Shown piece by piece: positions 1 through 9,465 of a DNA stretch of 64,000 bases. Numbering within the stretch: the stretch's first letter is position 1; each line of letters begins with the position of its first letter. The notes under the pieces are model-generated. The model worked only from the letters and a program-made list of their open reading frames with translations. It had not been told where the DNA came from and ran no database searches. Origin of the DNA: Streptomyces sp. CC228A (GTDB taxonomy: Bacteria; Actinomycetota; Actinomycetes; Streptomycetales; Streptomycetaceae). The DNA lies in the NCBI RefSeq assembly GCF_021390935.1, contig NZ_JAJPUI010000013.1, forward strand, positions 1-64,000, given 5' to 3'. The translations under genes and the position numbers were made by a program.

Positions 1-1171
1 GCGTGGCGGTGTGGCTGCTGTCCCGCGCGCCGTCCGGCTCCGATGCCGGCCGGACCGCCGCCCCCTGCCCGCGTACACGATCGGTGTCCAGACCGATCTC
101 AGCGGACCTCGTGCGGCGGACGGCCGCGCCCAGGAGCGCGGCGCCCGGCTGGCCGTCGAGCAGTTCAACCGCCGCGCCGACCGCGCCTTCGACCTGGCGT
201 TGAAGGTCCGCGACGACCGCGGTGACGCCGGCGCCGCCGGCGCGGCGGCGCGCGCCCTGGTCGACGAGGGTGCCGTGGCGGTGCTCGGCCCGACCTCGCG
301 GGAGACCGTCGCCGCCGTCGCCGGCACCTACCACAGCCACCACGCCGTGCTGATCAGCGTGGCGACCGGCATCGAGCAGGGCGACGTGTCGCAGGATCTC
401 AACGACCCCAACTACTTCGAGATGCGTCCGCTGCACGACACGTTGGAGGTGCCGTACGTGCGCTACCTCGCGCTGCGCGGGGTGGGGCGGGTCGCCATCG
501 TGGAGGACCGGCACGCCGGCGAGTATTCCTGGCGCATCCTGCGCGGCCGGCGCATGCATCCGCCCAACGGTGCGGCGGTGACCGGTCACCGGATCGCCGC
601 CGGCAGCGAGGACTTCGCCTCCGTGGTGCGCGAGGCCCTGGCCACCCGCCCGGACGGCGTGCTGTACGCCGGCATCTCGCAACGCCGCGCCGCCCTGTGC
701 GCGCGGGCTCTGGCGGCGCAGGGCTTCACCGGCTACCGGGGCGGCGTCGAGTACGCGCTGGGGCCGCAGTTCCTGGCGGAGGCCGGCGAGGCGGCGGAGG
801 GCTGGTTCTTCGGCACCAGCTACGTCGATCCGGCGCGGCTCGACCCGGCACGCCGGTTCGCGGCCGACTACCGCGCCCGGTGGGGGCTCGCGGCGGACGC
901 GCCCGTCGACCGCTTCGCCGCGGAGGCGTACGACGCGGTCCTCGCGGCGGCCGAGGCGATGCGGCAGCTGGCCGAGGAGCACGCGGACGTGGCGGCGGGC
1001 GGGCTGCGCAGGAAGCTCCGCCGCATCTCGTACCGGGGGATCACCAAGACGATCGCCTTCCATCAGGGCACCACGGCCTTCGAAGGCACGGGCGCGTTGT
1101 TCCTGTGGCAGATCAAGCAGGGTGTCCCGTACTTCCGCGGCCACTTCGAGGAAGCCGCCAAGGCTCCCTGA
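1..1171 (+). CDS. Periplasmic-binding-type solute-sensing protein, 5' end outside window
   Basis: This is the C-terminal part of a type I periplasmic-binding fold protein of the Leu/Ile/Val-binding (Peripla_BP_6) kind. The domain opens with YTIGVQTDLSG near base 75, continues through a segment like AVLGPTSRETVAAVAG, and ends in an amphipathic region with RISYRGITKTIAF. In Streptomyces this domain often follows a Ser/Thr kinase domain and one membrane helix, and bases 3-20 encode VAVWLL in the +3 frame, which looks like the end of such a helix. The binding domain itself is in the +2 frame. One missing C near 58-75 would join the two, so a frameshift at the window edge is likely. No signal peptide or start codon is visible in the binding-domain frame. 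Fold: confident. Kinase fusion: inferred. Confidence 0.75.
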   Translation, partial: RGGVAAVPRAVRLRCRPDRRPLPAYTIGVQTDLSGPRAADGRAQERGARLAVEQFNRRADRAFDLALKVRDDRGDAGAAGAAARALVDEGAVAVLGPTSRETVAAVAGTYHSHHAVLISVATGIEQGDVSQDLNDPNYFEMRPLHDTLEVPYVRYLALRGVGRVAIVEDRHAGEYSWRILRGRRMHPPNGAAVTGHRIAAGSEDFASVVREALATRPDGVLYAGISQRRAALCARALAAQGFTGYRGGVEYALGPQFLAEAGEAAEGWFFGTSYVDPARLDPARRFAADYRARWGLAADAPVDRFAAEAYDAVLAAAEAMRQLAEEHADVAAGGLRRKLRRISYRGITKTIAFHQGTTAFEGTGALFLWQIKQGVPYFRGHFEEAAKAP

Positions 1172-1253
1172 CAGCCGGGCGGCGCACCCGGCGGGAACCC
1201 TCACCCGTGCTCCCGGGGCGGTCGTGCCGGAGCGCGGGCGGACACGCGGGGCG

Positions 1254-1982
1254 TCAGCCCGCGACCATCTCCGCCTCCGGCTCGCGCAGCGGCCACACGG
1301 GGTCGACGACGGCGTCCGGTGAGCCCTTGCGGCGCAGGAACGCCTGGAAGTCCGCCGCCCACGCCGCGTACCACGCGACCTGCCGGGTGTGCAGCTCCCC
1401 CGGGCTGAGGGCGGCCACCGCGCGGTGCCGCTCGGCTATGGCGCAGGCGACGAGCACCGCGGCCTGCGCGTCGGCGGCCGCCTCGTGGGCGCCGTCGAGC
1501 ACGACGCCGTACTCCGCGCACACCGCTTCCAGGTTCCGCTTGCCGCGCCGGTAGCGGTCCACGGCCCGGTCGATGGTGTACGGGTCGATGACCGGGCCTA
1601 TGGCGGCGCCGCCCAGCCGCTCCCCCAGCGACGGCAGGCCGTGCCGCCGCAGTTCGGCGGCGAGCAGGGTCAGGTCGAAGGCGGCGTTGTAGGCGACGAC
1701 GGGCACGCCGCGCTCCCAGTGCGCGGCCAGGGCGGAGGCGACCTCGTCGGCGACCTCGCGGGCCGGCCGGCCCTCGGCGGCGGCGCGCTCGCTGCTGATG
1801 CCGTGGATGGCGGACGCCTGCGCGGGGATGAGGACGCCGGGGTCGGCGAGCCACTCGCGGCGGGCGAGGACCGCGCCGTCCCGCATCTCGACGACCGCGG
1901 CGGTGACGATGCGCGCCTCCCCCGGGTCGGTGCCCGTCGTCTCCAGGTCGAAGCCGACCAGTGCCTGCCCATGCCAGCGCAT
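1254..1982 (-). CDS. 3'-5' exonuclease, DnaQ/DNA polymerase III epsilon-like (DEDDh)
   Basis: A 242-residue protein of the DnaQ-like exonuclease superfamily, which removes 3'-terminal nucleotides with two metal ions. All three Exo motifs are visible: FDLETTGTDP (D12, E14), YNAAFD (D103) and HEAAADAQ (H166, D171), which makes it the DEDDh type. There is no polymerase, BRCT or helicase domain, so it is a stand-alone nuclease; whether it proofreads, repairs or processes RNA cannot be told. The ATG at 1982 was preferred over upstream in-frame starts because a GGAGG site lies seven bases before it and the family fold begins about seven residues in. It lies 105 bases downstream of the SAV2148-type gene on the same strand. 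Confidence 0.9.
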   Translation of the reverse strand: MRWHGQALVGFDLETTGTDPGEARIVTAAVVEMRDGAVLARREWLADPGVLIPAQASAIHGISSERAAAEGRPAREVADEVASALAAHWERGVPVVAYNAAFDLTLLAAELRRHGLPSLGERLGGAAIGPVIDPYTIDRAVDRYRRGKRNLEAVCAEYGVVLDGAHEAAADAQAAVLVACAIAERHRAVAALSPGELHTRQVAWYAAWAADFQAFLRRKGSPDAVVDPVWPLREPEAEMVAG

Positions 1983-2086
1983 GCGAACCTCCTTCGTGGT
2001 GCCGCTCTCCACGCGGCGCCTCCCCCAGTGGGTCTTCACCCTCGCACGCGCCACTGACATCGCCCGGCGGCGATGCTGCGGCACCG

Positions 2087-3372
2087 TCACGACACAGGGC
2101 GCGAATCCACCCAGAACGACTCGAACTCCTCCCGATATGTCTCGAACAGACCGTGTTCGGTGTCGCTGCCCGACGTGACGACCGGGCGCCGCCCGCCCCG
2201 CAGCACCAGGACCGGCGCCTCCATACCGCGGGCCCGCCGCAGGTACGACTGGACGACGCCGACGCCGTCCGGCCCGTCACCGTCCACGAGGTAGGCGGTG
2301 AACCGGGGCGTCTCGTCGAACACCTGGATCTCGAAGGCGCCCGGGTCGCGCAGCCTGGCGCGGACGCGCCGCATGTGCAGGATGTTCATCTCCACGGACC
2401 GGCTCAGCTCGCCCTTCTTGATGCCGAGCTCCCGCTCCCGCCGCTTCACCGCGCTGCTCGCGGGGTTGAGGAACAGCAGCCGCACGCGGCACCCGGACTC
2501 GGCGAGGCGCACCAGCCGCCGCCCGGAGAAGTTCTGCACGAGCAGGTTGAGTCCTATGCCGATGGCGTCCAGCCGCCGCGCCCCGCCGAACAGGTCCTCG
2601 GCGGGCAGCTGCCGCTGGAGCCGCACGCGGTCGGGGTGCACCGACACCACGTCCGCGTACCGGTCCCCCACGAGGTCCTCGACGGCGTCGACCGGCAGCC
2701 GGTGCGCCGACGGCACGCCCGTGCTGCTGCCCAGGATCTCCAGCAGCCGCGCGGAGGCCCGCTCGGACTGGTCCAGGACCGTCCGGGACAGGGCCCGGTT
2801 GCGGGAGACCACGTTCCTGGTGACCTCCAGCTCGTCCAGGGCGAGCTCGACCTCGCGGCGCTCGTCGAAGTACGGCGCGAAGCACGGCCAGTGCTGCACC
2901 ATCAGCTCGCGCAGCTGCGGGAGTGTCAGGAAGCTGAGGACGTTGTCGTCCGCCGGGTCCAGCAGGTAGCCCTTGCGGCGGGACACCTCCCGCACGGCGA
3001 CCGCCCGCTGCACCCACTCCTGGCCGGCGGGCCCCGCGGCGGCCACCACCCAGTCGTCGCCGTGCATCGGTTCGTAGATGGGCCGCAGCACGGCGGCCAC
3101 CACCGCCCGCAGCCGCTGTTCGACGAGATTGAGCCAGATGTAGGCGCGTCCCGCCCGCTGGGCGCGGGTGCGGACCTCGCTCCAGTCCTCGGCGTCCCAC
3201 TCCAGCTCCGCGCCGATCTCCAGGGGCCGGGCGAGGAGACCGCGCCGGGCGGGACATCAGCGGGTTCTGCGGAGTTCCCCTCTTGACCTGCGTCGCCGTG
3301 GTCTGCGTCGCCGTGGCCCGAGTCGCCATGACCCGAGTCGCCTGGGGGCAGCTCCAGCCCTCCCGAGCTCAC
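2087..3372 (-). CDS. SAV2148-family protein (HEPN-like), frameshifted near its N-terminus
   Basis: The product closely resembles the conserved Streptomyces family named after SAV2148, annotated as HEPN-domain proteins of unknown role. Recognisable stretches include AEDWSEVRTRAQRAGRAYIW, LDPADDNVLSFLTLPQLREL and HRLPVDAVEDLVGDRYADVV. The C-terminal third (LVRLAESGCRVRLLFLNP onward) resembles PLD-like effector or sensor domains; that is an inference. The GTG at 3372 starts a Ser/Gly/Asp-rich leader with GDSGHG-type repeats. The leader ends in VPPGAVSS in one frame, while the family continues as LARPLEIGAELEW in another. Adding one C near 3234-3238 gives VSLARPLEIG and an exact 429-codon gene. 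It is transcribed away from glgX. Confidence 0.85.
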
Positions 3373-3772
3373 CCGCGCACCGCCTTCTGCTTCTTTCACA
3401 CAACCGGTCTCCAACGATCAAGGAGAGTACTCCGGGAGAGGGAGCGCGTGCAGCCGGATGGGTGGCCCCACTTTCCCAACATCGTTTCCGGAGGCCGGTG
3501 TTCCGGGCCGTACCGGGGGTCGGAGTGAGCTGATTCATAGTGGTGGGGCCGCCCTCCGAGGGGCCGGCCGGCGGAGGGCGCGGGCCGCCGGGCGGCTCGC
3601 CCGGGACGTGCGGCCGTTCCGCGCCGCGAGGGACCCGGTGGAACGCGGGATTGACCGGGCCGCCGCCCCCGGGTCACCCGGTAGCACCGTCCGGCATGCT
3701 AGGCGGCGGGCCGACTTTGGTGGAGGATCGAGCGGAACCGAGTCGCCGGATCGAAGTGGAAGAGACGCGCCT
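3373..3772. other. Divergent intergenic region between the SAV2148-type gene and glgX
   Basis: This 400-base stretch holds the 5' regions of two divergent genes. I see no convincing third reading frame. No clear -35/-10 pair stands out. The last 55 bases, with the purine-rich stretch AGTGGAAGAG before the ATG, form the glgX leader. Confidence 0.5.
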
Positions 3773-5935
3773 ATGCAGGTCTGGCCGGGACAGGCGTACC
3801 CCCTCGGCGCCACCTATGACGGCGCCGGGACGAACTTCGCGGTCTTCTCGGAGGCCGCCGACCGCATCGAGCTGTGCCTGCTGCACGAGGACGGCTCGGA
3901 GACCGCGGTGGAGCTGCGGGAGACCGACGCCTTCGTGCGCCACGCGTACCTGCCCGGGGTGATGCCGGGCCAGCGGTACGGCTTCCGGGTCCACGGCCCG
4001 TACGCCCCGGAGAGCGGGCTGCGCTGCAACTCCGCGAAGCTGCTTCTCGACCCGTACGCGCGTGCGATGGCGGGGACCATCGACTGGGACGAGGCGGTGT
4101 ACGGCTACCACTTCGGCCGCCCGGACTCGCGCAACGACCTGGACTCCGCGCCGCACACCATGTCGTCCGTGGTGGTCAACCCGTACTTCGACTGGGGCGA
4201 CGACCGGCCGCCCCGCACCGACTACCACCGGACGGTGATCTACGAGGCCCATGTGAAGGGCCTGACGATGACGCACCCGGCGCTGCCGAAGGAGCTGCGC
4301 GGCACCTACGCGGGCCTCGCGCACCCGGCGATCGTCGAGCACCTCACGGAGCTGGGCGTGACGGCGATCGAGCTGATGCCGGTGCACCAGTTCGTCCACG
4401 ACCACCGCCTGGTGGACGCCGGGATGGCGAACTACTGGGGGTACAACACCATCGGCTACTTCGCCCCGCACAACGCGTACGCCTCCTGGGGCGACCGCGG
4501 CCAGCAGGTGCTGGAGTTCAAGTCGGCGGTCAGGTCGCTGCACAAGGCGGGCATCGAGGTCATCCTCGACGTGGTGTACAACCACACGGCGGAGGGCAAC
4601 CACCTGGGGCCGACGCTGTCCTTCCGCGGCCTGGACAACCCCTCGTACTACCGGCTGGTGGAGGACAATCCGCGCTACTACATGGACACCACCGGCACCG
4701 GGAACTCGCTGCTCATGCGGTCCCCGCACGTACTGCAGCTGATCATGGACTCGCTGCGCTACTGGGTGACCGAGATGCACGTCGACGGGTTCCGCTTCGA
4801 CCTGGCGGCGACCCTGGCCCGGCAGTTCCACGAGGTGGACCGGCTGTCGTCGTTCTTCGACCTGGTGCAGCAGGACCCGGTGGTCAGCCAGGTGAAGCTG
4901 ATCGCCGAGCCCTGGGACGTCGGGGAGGGCGGCTACCAGGTGGGGAACTTCCCGCCGCTGTGGACCGAGTGGAACGGGATGTACCGGGACACCGTCCGCG
5001 ACCTGTGGCGCGGCGAGCCGAGGACGCTCGCCGAGTTCGCGTCCCGGCTGACCGGCTCCTCCGACCTGTACCAGGACGACGGGCGGCGGCCCCTGGCCTC
5101 GGTGAACTTCGTGACCTGCCACGACGGCTTCACCCTGCGGGACCTGGTCTCGTACAACGAGAAGCACAACGACGCCAACGGCGAGAACAACCGCGACGGC
5201 GAGAGCCACAACCGGTCGTGGAACTGCGGGGTGGAGGGCGAGACCGACGATCCGGGCGTCCGGGCGCTGCGGATGCGGCAGATGCGCAACTTCATCGCCA
5301 CGCTGATGCTGTCGCAGGGCGTGCCGATGATCAGCCACGGCGACGAGTTCGGCCGGACCCAGCACGGCAACAACAACGCCTACTGCCAGGACGGCGAGCT
5401 GGCCTGGGTGCACTGGCCGGGCGCCGCGGCGGCCGAGGCGGAGGAGGACGGGACCGAGGCGGCAGAGGCGGCCGAGGCGCGGGCGCTGCTGGAGTTCACC
5501 CGATCGATGGTGTGGCTGCGCCGCGACCACCCGGTCTTCCGGCGCCGGCGCTTCTTCCACGGCCGCCCGGTGGAAGGCACCCACGACGACCTGTCGGACA
5601 TCGCGTGGTTCACCCCCGAGGGCCGCGAGATGACGGCCCGGGACTGGCAGGCGGCCTCCGCACGGGCGCTGTCGGTGTTCCTGAACGGGCACGCGATCTC
5701 GGAGCCGGGGCCACGCGGGGAGCGGATCTCGGACGACTCGTTCCTGCTGCTGTTCAACGCGAGTCCGGACGAGAAGGAGTTCGTCGTGCCGGTCAACCAC
5801 GGCCGGCAGTGGCAGGTGGTCGTCGACACCGCCGTCCCCGAGGGCGTCGCCCCCGGCCAGGGCGACAAGGTGGCGGCGGGTGACCGGGTGACGCTGGTGG
5901 GCCGCAGCCTGGTGGTGCTGCGCCGCCCGGCGTGA
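3773..5935 (+). CDS. glgX: Glycogen debranching enzyme GlgX/TreX (isoamylase type, GH13)
   Basis: A 720-residue glycoside hydrolase family 13 protein that hydrolyses alpha-1,6 branch points of glycogen or limit dextrins, supplying linear maltodextrin to the TreY/TreZ pair just downstream. An N-terminal early-set domain (MQVWPGQAYPLGATYDGAG onward, residues 1-130) is followed by the TIM barrel. The catalytic residues are visible: nucleophile D343 in VDGFRFDLAATLAR, acid/base E379 in LIAEPWDVG and D451 in TCHDGF. ANYWGYNTIGYFAPHNAYAS is typical of GlgX. The long open frame extends upstream to 3458, but the family N-terminus starts at the ATG at 3773. The gene is intact, and the order glgX-treY-treZ indicates cytosolic trehalose synthesis from glycogen. 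Confidence 0.95.
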   Translation: MQVWPGQAYPLGATYDGAGTNFAVFSEAADRIELCLLHEDGSETAVELRETDAFVRHAYLPGVMPGQRYGFRVHGPYAPESGLRCNSAKLLLDPYARAMAGTIDWDEAVYGYHFGRPDSRNDLDSAPHTMSSVVVNPYFDWGDDRPPRTDYHRTVIYEAHVKGLTMTHPALPKELRGTYAGLAHPAIVEHLTELGVTAIELMPVHQFVHDHRLVDAGMANYWGYNTIGYFAPHNAYASWGDRGQQVLEFKSAVRSLHKAGIEVILDVVYNHTAEGNHLGPTLSFRGLDNPSYYRLVEDNPRYYMDTTGTGNSLLMRSPHVLQLIMDSLRYWVTEMHVDGFRFDLAATLARQFHEVDRLSSFFDLVQQDPVVSQVKLIAEPWDVGEGGYQVGNFPPLWTEWNGMYRDTVRDLWRGEPRTLAEFASRLTGSSDLYQDDGRRPLASVNFVTCHDGFTLRDLVSYNEKHNDANGENNRDGESHNRSWNCGVEGETDDPGVRALRMRQMRNFIATLMLSQGVPMISHGDEFGRTQHGNNNAYCQDGELAWVHWPGAAAAEAEEDGTEAAEAAEARALLEFTRSMVWLRRDHPVFRRRRFFHGRPVEGTHDDLSDIAWFTPEGREMTARDWQAASARALSVFLNGHAISEPGPRGERISDDSFLLLFNASPDEKEFVVPVNHGRQWQVVVDTAVPEGVAPGQGDKVAAGDRVTLVGRSLVVLRRPA

Positions 5936-6048
5936 CCCCGCGCCGCCGGCCGCGGTCCGATCGGCCGCGCCGCAGGGTTGGCCCGTTCGGCGCAGTGGTC
6001 GGATGAGAGGATGAGAGACCCGCCGCGCAGCCGGGTACGTACGTCCGC

Positions 6049-8391
6049 ATGACGCCTCACGCGCCTGTCGCCCCCTCGTCCACGTACCGGCTCCAGCTCC
6101 AGCCGGAGTTCCCGTTCGCCGCGGCCGCCGGCGCCGTGCCGTACCTGGCCTCGCTCGGGGTCACCCATCTGCACCTGTCGCCCGTGCTGGAGGCCGTGCC
6201 CGGTTCCACGCACGGGTACGACGTCACCGACCACAGCCGGGTGCGCGAGGAGCTCGGCGGCGAGGCGGGGCTGCGGGCGCTGGCGGCCACCGCGCGGGCC
6301 CACGGGCTGGGCCTCGTCGTGGACCTGGTGCCCAACCACATGGCCGCCGCGCTGCCGCACAACCGGCCCCTGTGGGAGGTGCTGCGGGACGGCCCGGCCT
6401 CCCCGTACGCCCGCTGGTTCGACATCGACTGGGACGCGGGCGGCGGCAAGGTGCTGCTGCCGGTGCTGCCGACCCGCATCGGGGACCTCCTCGGCGACCT
6501 GCGGGTGGACGCCGGGGAAGGGCTGCTGCGCCACGGCACGCAGGTCTTCCCGCTGCGGGAGGGCACCGCGGGGCTGCCCCTGCCGGAACTGCTCGACGCC
6601 CAGTGGTACCGGCCCGTGTGGTGGCGGCTGGCCCGCACGGAGCTGAACTACCGGCGGTTCTTCACCATCTCGGACCTCATCGGGGTGCGGGTGGAGGACC
6701 CGGAGGTGTTCGCGGCCACCCACGCCAAGGTGCTGGAGCTGGTGCGGGACGGGGTCGTGGAGGGGCTGCGGATCGACCACCCGGACGGGCTCGCGGACCC
6801 GGACGGGTACCTGGAGGCGCTGCGGGAGGCGGCGGGCGGGTCCTGCTGGATCGTGCTGGAGAAGATCCTGACCGGGGACGAGCGGCTCCCGGCGGACTGG
6901 CCGGTGGCGGGCACCACCGGGTACGACGCGCTGCGCCGGATCGACGGGCTGTTCGTCGACCCGGCGGGCGCCGAGGAGCTGGCGGAGCTGTACCGGCACG
7001 TCGCGGCCCCGGCCGGGGACCGCGGGGGCCACTGGGACGCCACGGCGCGCCGGGCGGCGTACAAGGTGGTGACGCACGAGCTGGCGGCGGAGGTGGCCTG
7101 CCTGACCCGGACGGCGGGCCGGGTCTGCGCCGCCTCCCCGGCCCTGCGCGACCACGCGCCGTGGGCGCTGCGGGCGGCGGTGCGCGAGCTGCTGATCCGG
7201 GTGCCGGTGTACCGGCCGTACCGGACGGGCGGGGAGCAGGTGCTGACCAAGGAGGCGGCGCTGGCGGCGAAGGGCACCTTCGCGGTGGCGGAGGAGGCGG
7301 CGGCGGTCGACGTGGTGCGGGACCTGGCGCTGGGCCGGCTCGGGGACGGGCCGGACCAGCGGGCGTTCCGCGCGCGGTTCGCGCAGACGGCGTCGGCGCT
7401 GCGGGCGAAGTCGGTGGAGGACACGGCGTTCTACCGGTACGTGCCGCTGCTGTCGGCGAACGAGGTGGGCGGGGACCCGGGGCGGCCGGCGGTGGCGCCG
7501 CGGGAGTTCCACGCCTACTGCGAGCGGATCGCCCGGGACTGGCCGCTGACCGGGACGGTGCTGTCGACGCACGACACCAAGCGCAGCGCGGACGTGCGGG
7601 CCAGGATCGCGGTGCTGTCGGAGTGCCCCGGCCGGTGGGCGAAGCTGCTGGGCGACGTGGCGCGGGTGCCGGCGCCCGACGGGCAGCTCGGCTGGTCCGC
7701 GTGGCAGACGGCCCTGGGGCTGGGCGGGCCCGGCGGCGACCGGTTGGCCGGTGCGCTGCTGAAGGCGGTGCGGGAGGCGGGGCTGCACACGAGCTGGACG
7801 GAGCAGGACCCCGGGTACGAGCGGGCGGTGGCGGAGTTCCTGGCGGCGGGCCCGGCGGGGGCGCTGCAGCACACCGTGGCGGAGCTGGCGCGGGAGCTCG
7901 CCCCGCACGTGCGGGCGAACGTGCTGGGCGCGGCGCTGCTGCACCTGGCGATGCCGGGCGTGCCGGACCTGTACCAGGGCACGGAGGCGGTGTACGAGGC
8001 GCTGGTGGACCCGGACAACCGGGCGCCGTTCCGGCAGGTGCCGCCCGACGAGAAGACGGCGCTGACGCGGGCGGCGCTGACGCTGCGGCGCCGGCGCCCG
8101 GAGGTGTTCGGGGCGGCCGGCACGTACGTGCCGCTGGCGGCGGACGGCCCGGCGGCGGAGCACTGCGTGGCGTTCTGCCGCTCGGGCGGGGTGGTCGTGG
8201 CGGTCACCCGGCTGTCGCTGCGGCTCGCGGAGGCGGGCGGCTGGGCCGGTACGGCGCTGGCGCTGCCGCCGGGGCGGTGGCGTGACGCACTGGCGGAGCC
8301 GGACGGCGGGGTCCATGCGGGCGGGCGCCCGGTGCCGCTCGCGGAGCTGTTCGCGACCCGGCCGGTGGCGCTGCTGGAAGACACCGAGTGA
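6049..8391 (+). CDS. treY: Malto-oligosyltrehalose synthase TreY
   Basis: A 780-residue GH13 enzyme that isomerises the reducing-end alpha-1,4 bond of a maltodextrin to alpha,alpha-1,1, giving maltooligosyl-trehalose. The start PSSTYRLQLQPEFPFAAAAG and then GVTHLHLSPVLEAVPGSTHG are characteristic of TreY. Catalytic residues: D243 in GLRIDHPDGLADPDG, E271 in WIVLEKIL and D509 in STHDTKRS. Length is near the family norm of about 720-800. The ATG at 6049 is 113 bases after the glgX stop. An upstream ATG at 6011 is in another frame and soon stops. TreZ, which removes the trehalose, lies 1.1 kb downstream beyond the opposing FHA gene. Confidence 0.95.
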   Translation: MTPHAPVAPSSTYRLQLQPEFPFAAAAGAVPYLASLGVTHLHLSPVLEAVPGSTHGYDVTDHSRVREELGGEAGLRALAATARAHGLGLVVDLVPNHMAAALPHNRPLWEVLRDGPASPYARWFDIDWDAGGGKVLLPVLPTRIGDLLGDLRVDAGEGLLRHGTQVFPLREGTAGLPLPELLDAQWYRPVWWRLARTELNYRRFFTISDLIGVRVEDPEVFAATHAKVLELVRDGVVEGLRIDHPDGLADPDGYLEALREAAGGSCWIVLEKILTGDERLPADWPVAGTTGYDALRRIDGLFVDPAGAEELAELYRHVAAPAGDRGGHWDATARRAAYKVVTHELAAEVACLTRTAGRVCAASPALRDHAPWALRAAVRELLIRVPVYRPYRTGGEQVLTKEAALAAKGTFAVAEEAAAVDVVRDLALGRLGDGPDQRAFRARFAQTASALRAKSVEDTAFYRYVPLLSANEVGGDPGRPAVAPREFHAYCERIARDWPLTGTVLSTHDTKRSADVRARIAVLSECPGRWAKLLGDVARVPAPDGQLGWSAWQTALGLGGPGGDRLAGALLKAVREAGLHTSWTEQDPGYERAVAEFLAAGPAGALQHTVAELARELAPHVRANVLGAALLHLAMPGVPDLYQGTEAVYEALVDPDNRAPFRQVPPDEKTALTRAALTLRRRRPEVFGAAGTYVPLAADGPAAEHCVAFCRSGGVVVAVTRLSLRLAEAGGWAGTALALPPGRWRDALAEPDGGVHAGGRPVPLAELFATRPVALLEDTE

Positions 8392-8455
8392 GCGGGCCTC
8401 CCGCCGTACGGCGGGACCGGCGGCGGCACCACCGGGCGACGCGCGGTGTGGCGGG

Positions 8456-8545
8456 GGCGGTCGGCGTGGCGGGTTCAGTCGGCGCGGCCGAGGCGGGCGG
8501 CGCGACGCAGGCGGTCGGCGCGGCGCAGGCGGTCGGCGCGGCGGC
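8456..8545. repeat. GC-rich short repeats between convergent treY and FHA genes
   Basis: A stretch of imperfect repeats of the form GCGGTCGGCGCGGCGCAG, with two near-perfect 18-base copies around 8505-8540. A separate 18-base direct repeat (GCGGCGGCCGGCGGTCAG) occurs near 8540 and near 8628. The region holds the 3' flanks of two convergent genes and shows no believable coding frame. Confidence 0.5.
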
Positions 8546-8641
8546 GGCCGGCGGTCAGGTACCGCCGAGCGGCCCCGGAGGGGACGGTCCGGCCTGCGGC
8601 CGGGAGTCGCCGGGCGCGGCCCGTACGGCGGCGGCCGGCGG

Positions 8642-9223
8642 TCAGGGGGTGTCGGGGCCGGGGAGGGCCTGGCGGGCGTCGAGGCGGAACGCCATGCGCC
8701 CGAAGGAGACCTCGTCGCCGGGGCGGACGACGACGGTGCCGGTCACCCGCCGCCCGTTGACGGTCGTGCCGTTCGTGGAGTTCAGGTCGCGCAGCATCCA
8801 CAGCCCGCCCTGCCGGCTGAGTTCGGCGTGCAGCCGGGACACCGTCTCGTGGCTGAGCCGCAGTCCGTTCACCGGGTCGCGGCCTATGCGCAGCGGGTGC
8901 GGCCCCGGTTCCGGCAGGAGCAGCTTCGGCAGGCGCTCGGCCTGCCAGGCGCGCCCCAGCCGCGCCGTGAACGCGGACATGGCCTCGACCGCGCCGAACA
9001 GCCGCCGCGACCAGGGGCCGCCGCCGTCCGACAGATCCGCGGTGAGGGCGTGCAGCTCCTCGGAGTGGCGGGCGACCAGGGCCAGTTCCATGCGCCGCAG
9101 GAACGTGTCGTGCGACAGCTTGCCCTGCACCGCGCCCTCGCGCAGCAGTTCCACCGCGCGTTCCCGCTCGGCGTCCGACAGCCGCCTGGCGGGATGGGTC
9201 CGGGGCTCGAAGGGCGAGGTCAC
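8642..9223 (-). CDS. DUF1707 and FHA domain protein
   Basis: A 193-residue cytosolic protein. Residues about 14-65 match the DUF1707 helical domain (RLSDAERERAVELLREG, then a basic and acidic helix) common in actinobacterial regulatory and membrane proteins. Residues about 110-185 form an FHA phosphothreonine-recognition domain with GRD, SRLHA and the conserved NSTNGTTVNG. FHA domains read Ser/Thr kinase signals, so a link to carbon storage control is possible but inferred only from its place between treY and treZ, on the opposite strand. The start was set at the GTG at 9223 because DUF1707 proteins begin a few residues before the conserved helix; the open frame extends to 9403 through low-complexity sequence overlapping the treZ leader. 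No strong ribosome site is seen. Confidence 0.85.
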   Translation of the reverse strand: MTSPFEPRTHPARRLSDAERERAVELLREGAVQGKLSHDTFLRRMELALVARHSEELHALTADLSDGGGPWSRRLFGAVEAMSAFTARLGRAWQAERLPKLLLPEPGPHPLRIGRDPVNGLRLSHETVSRLHAELSRQGGLWMLRDLNSTNGTTVNGRRVTGTVVVRPGDEVSFGRMAFRLDARQALPGPDTP

Positions 9224-9465
9224 AAAGGTGATTGTCGGCCGGACACGCCGGAAGTGTCCAGACGAGGCATCGGGCTGTTGCCTGATCGGCGCATAGCCGT
9301 GGCCCGCCGATCCCGGTCTTGCCAGGATGGGGGGAGGGAACGCGGGGCGTGTCCGCGCGCCCCGCCGCACACGGGCATGCCGCACGTGCCGGGACTGCCG
9401 CAACCGGCAGAGCCGCCGGAGATGCCGGGACCGCAGGGGACCGGCCGAGGACGAGGGGATCGCCA

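Noticed and set aside
5380..8316. Very long minus-strand open frame (about 980 codons) opposite glgX and treY
   Set aside because: It is composed of Arg/Pro/His/Gln-rich sequence without motifs and lies opposite two intact, well-conserved enzymes; long antisense frames are normal at this GC content.
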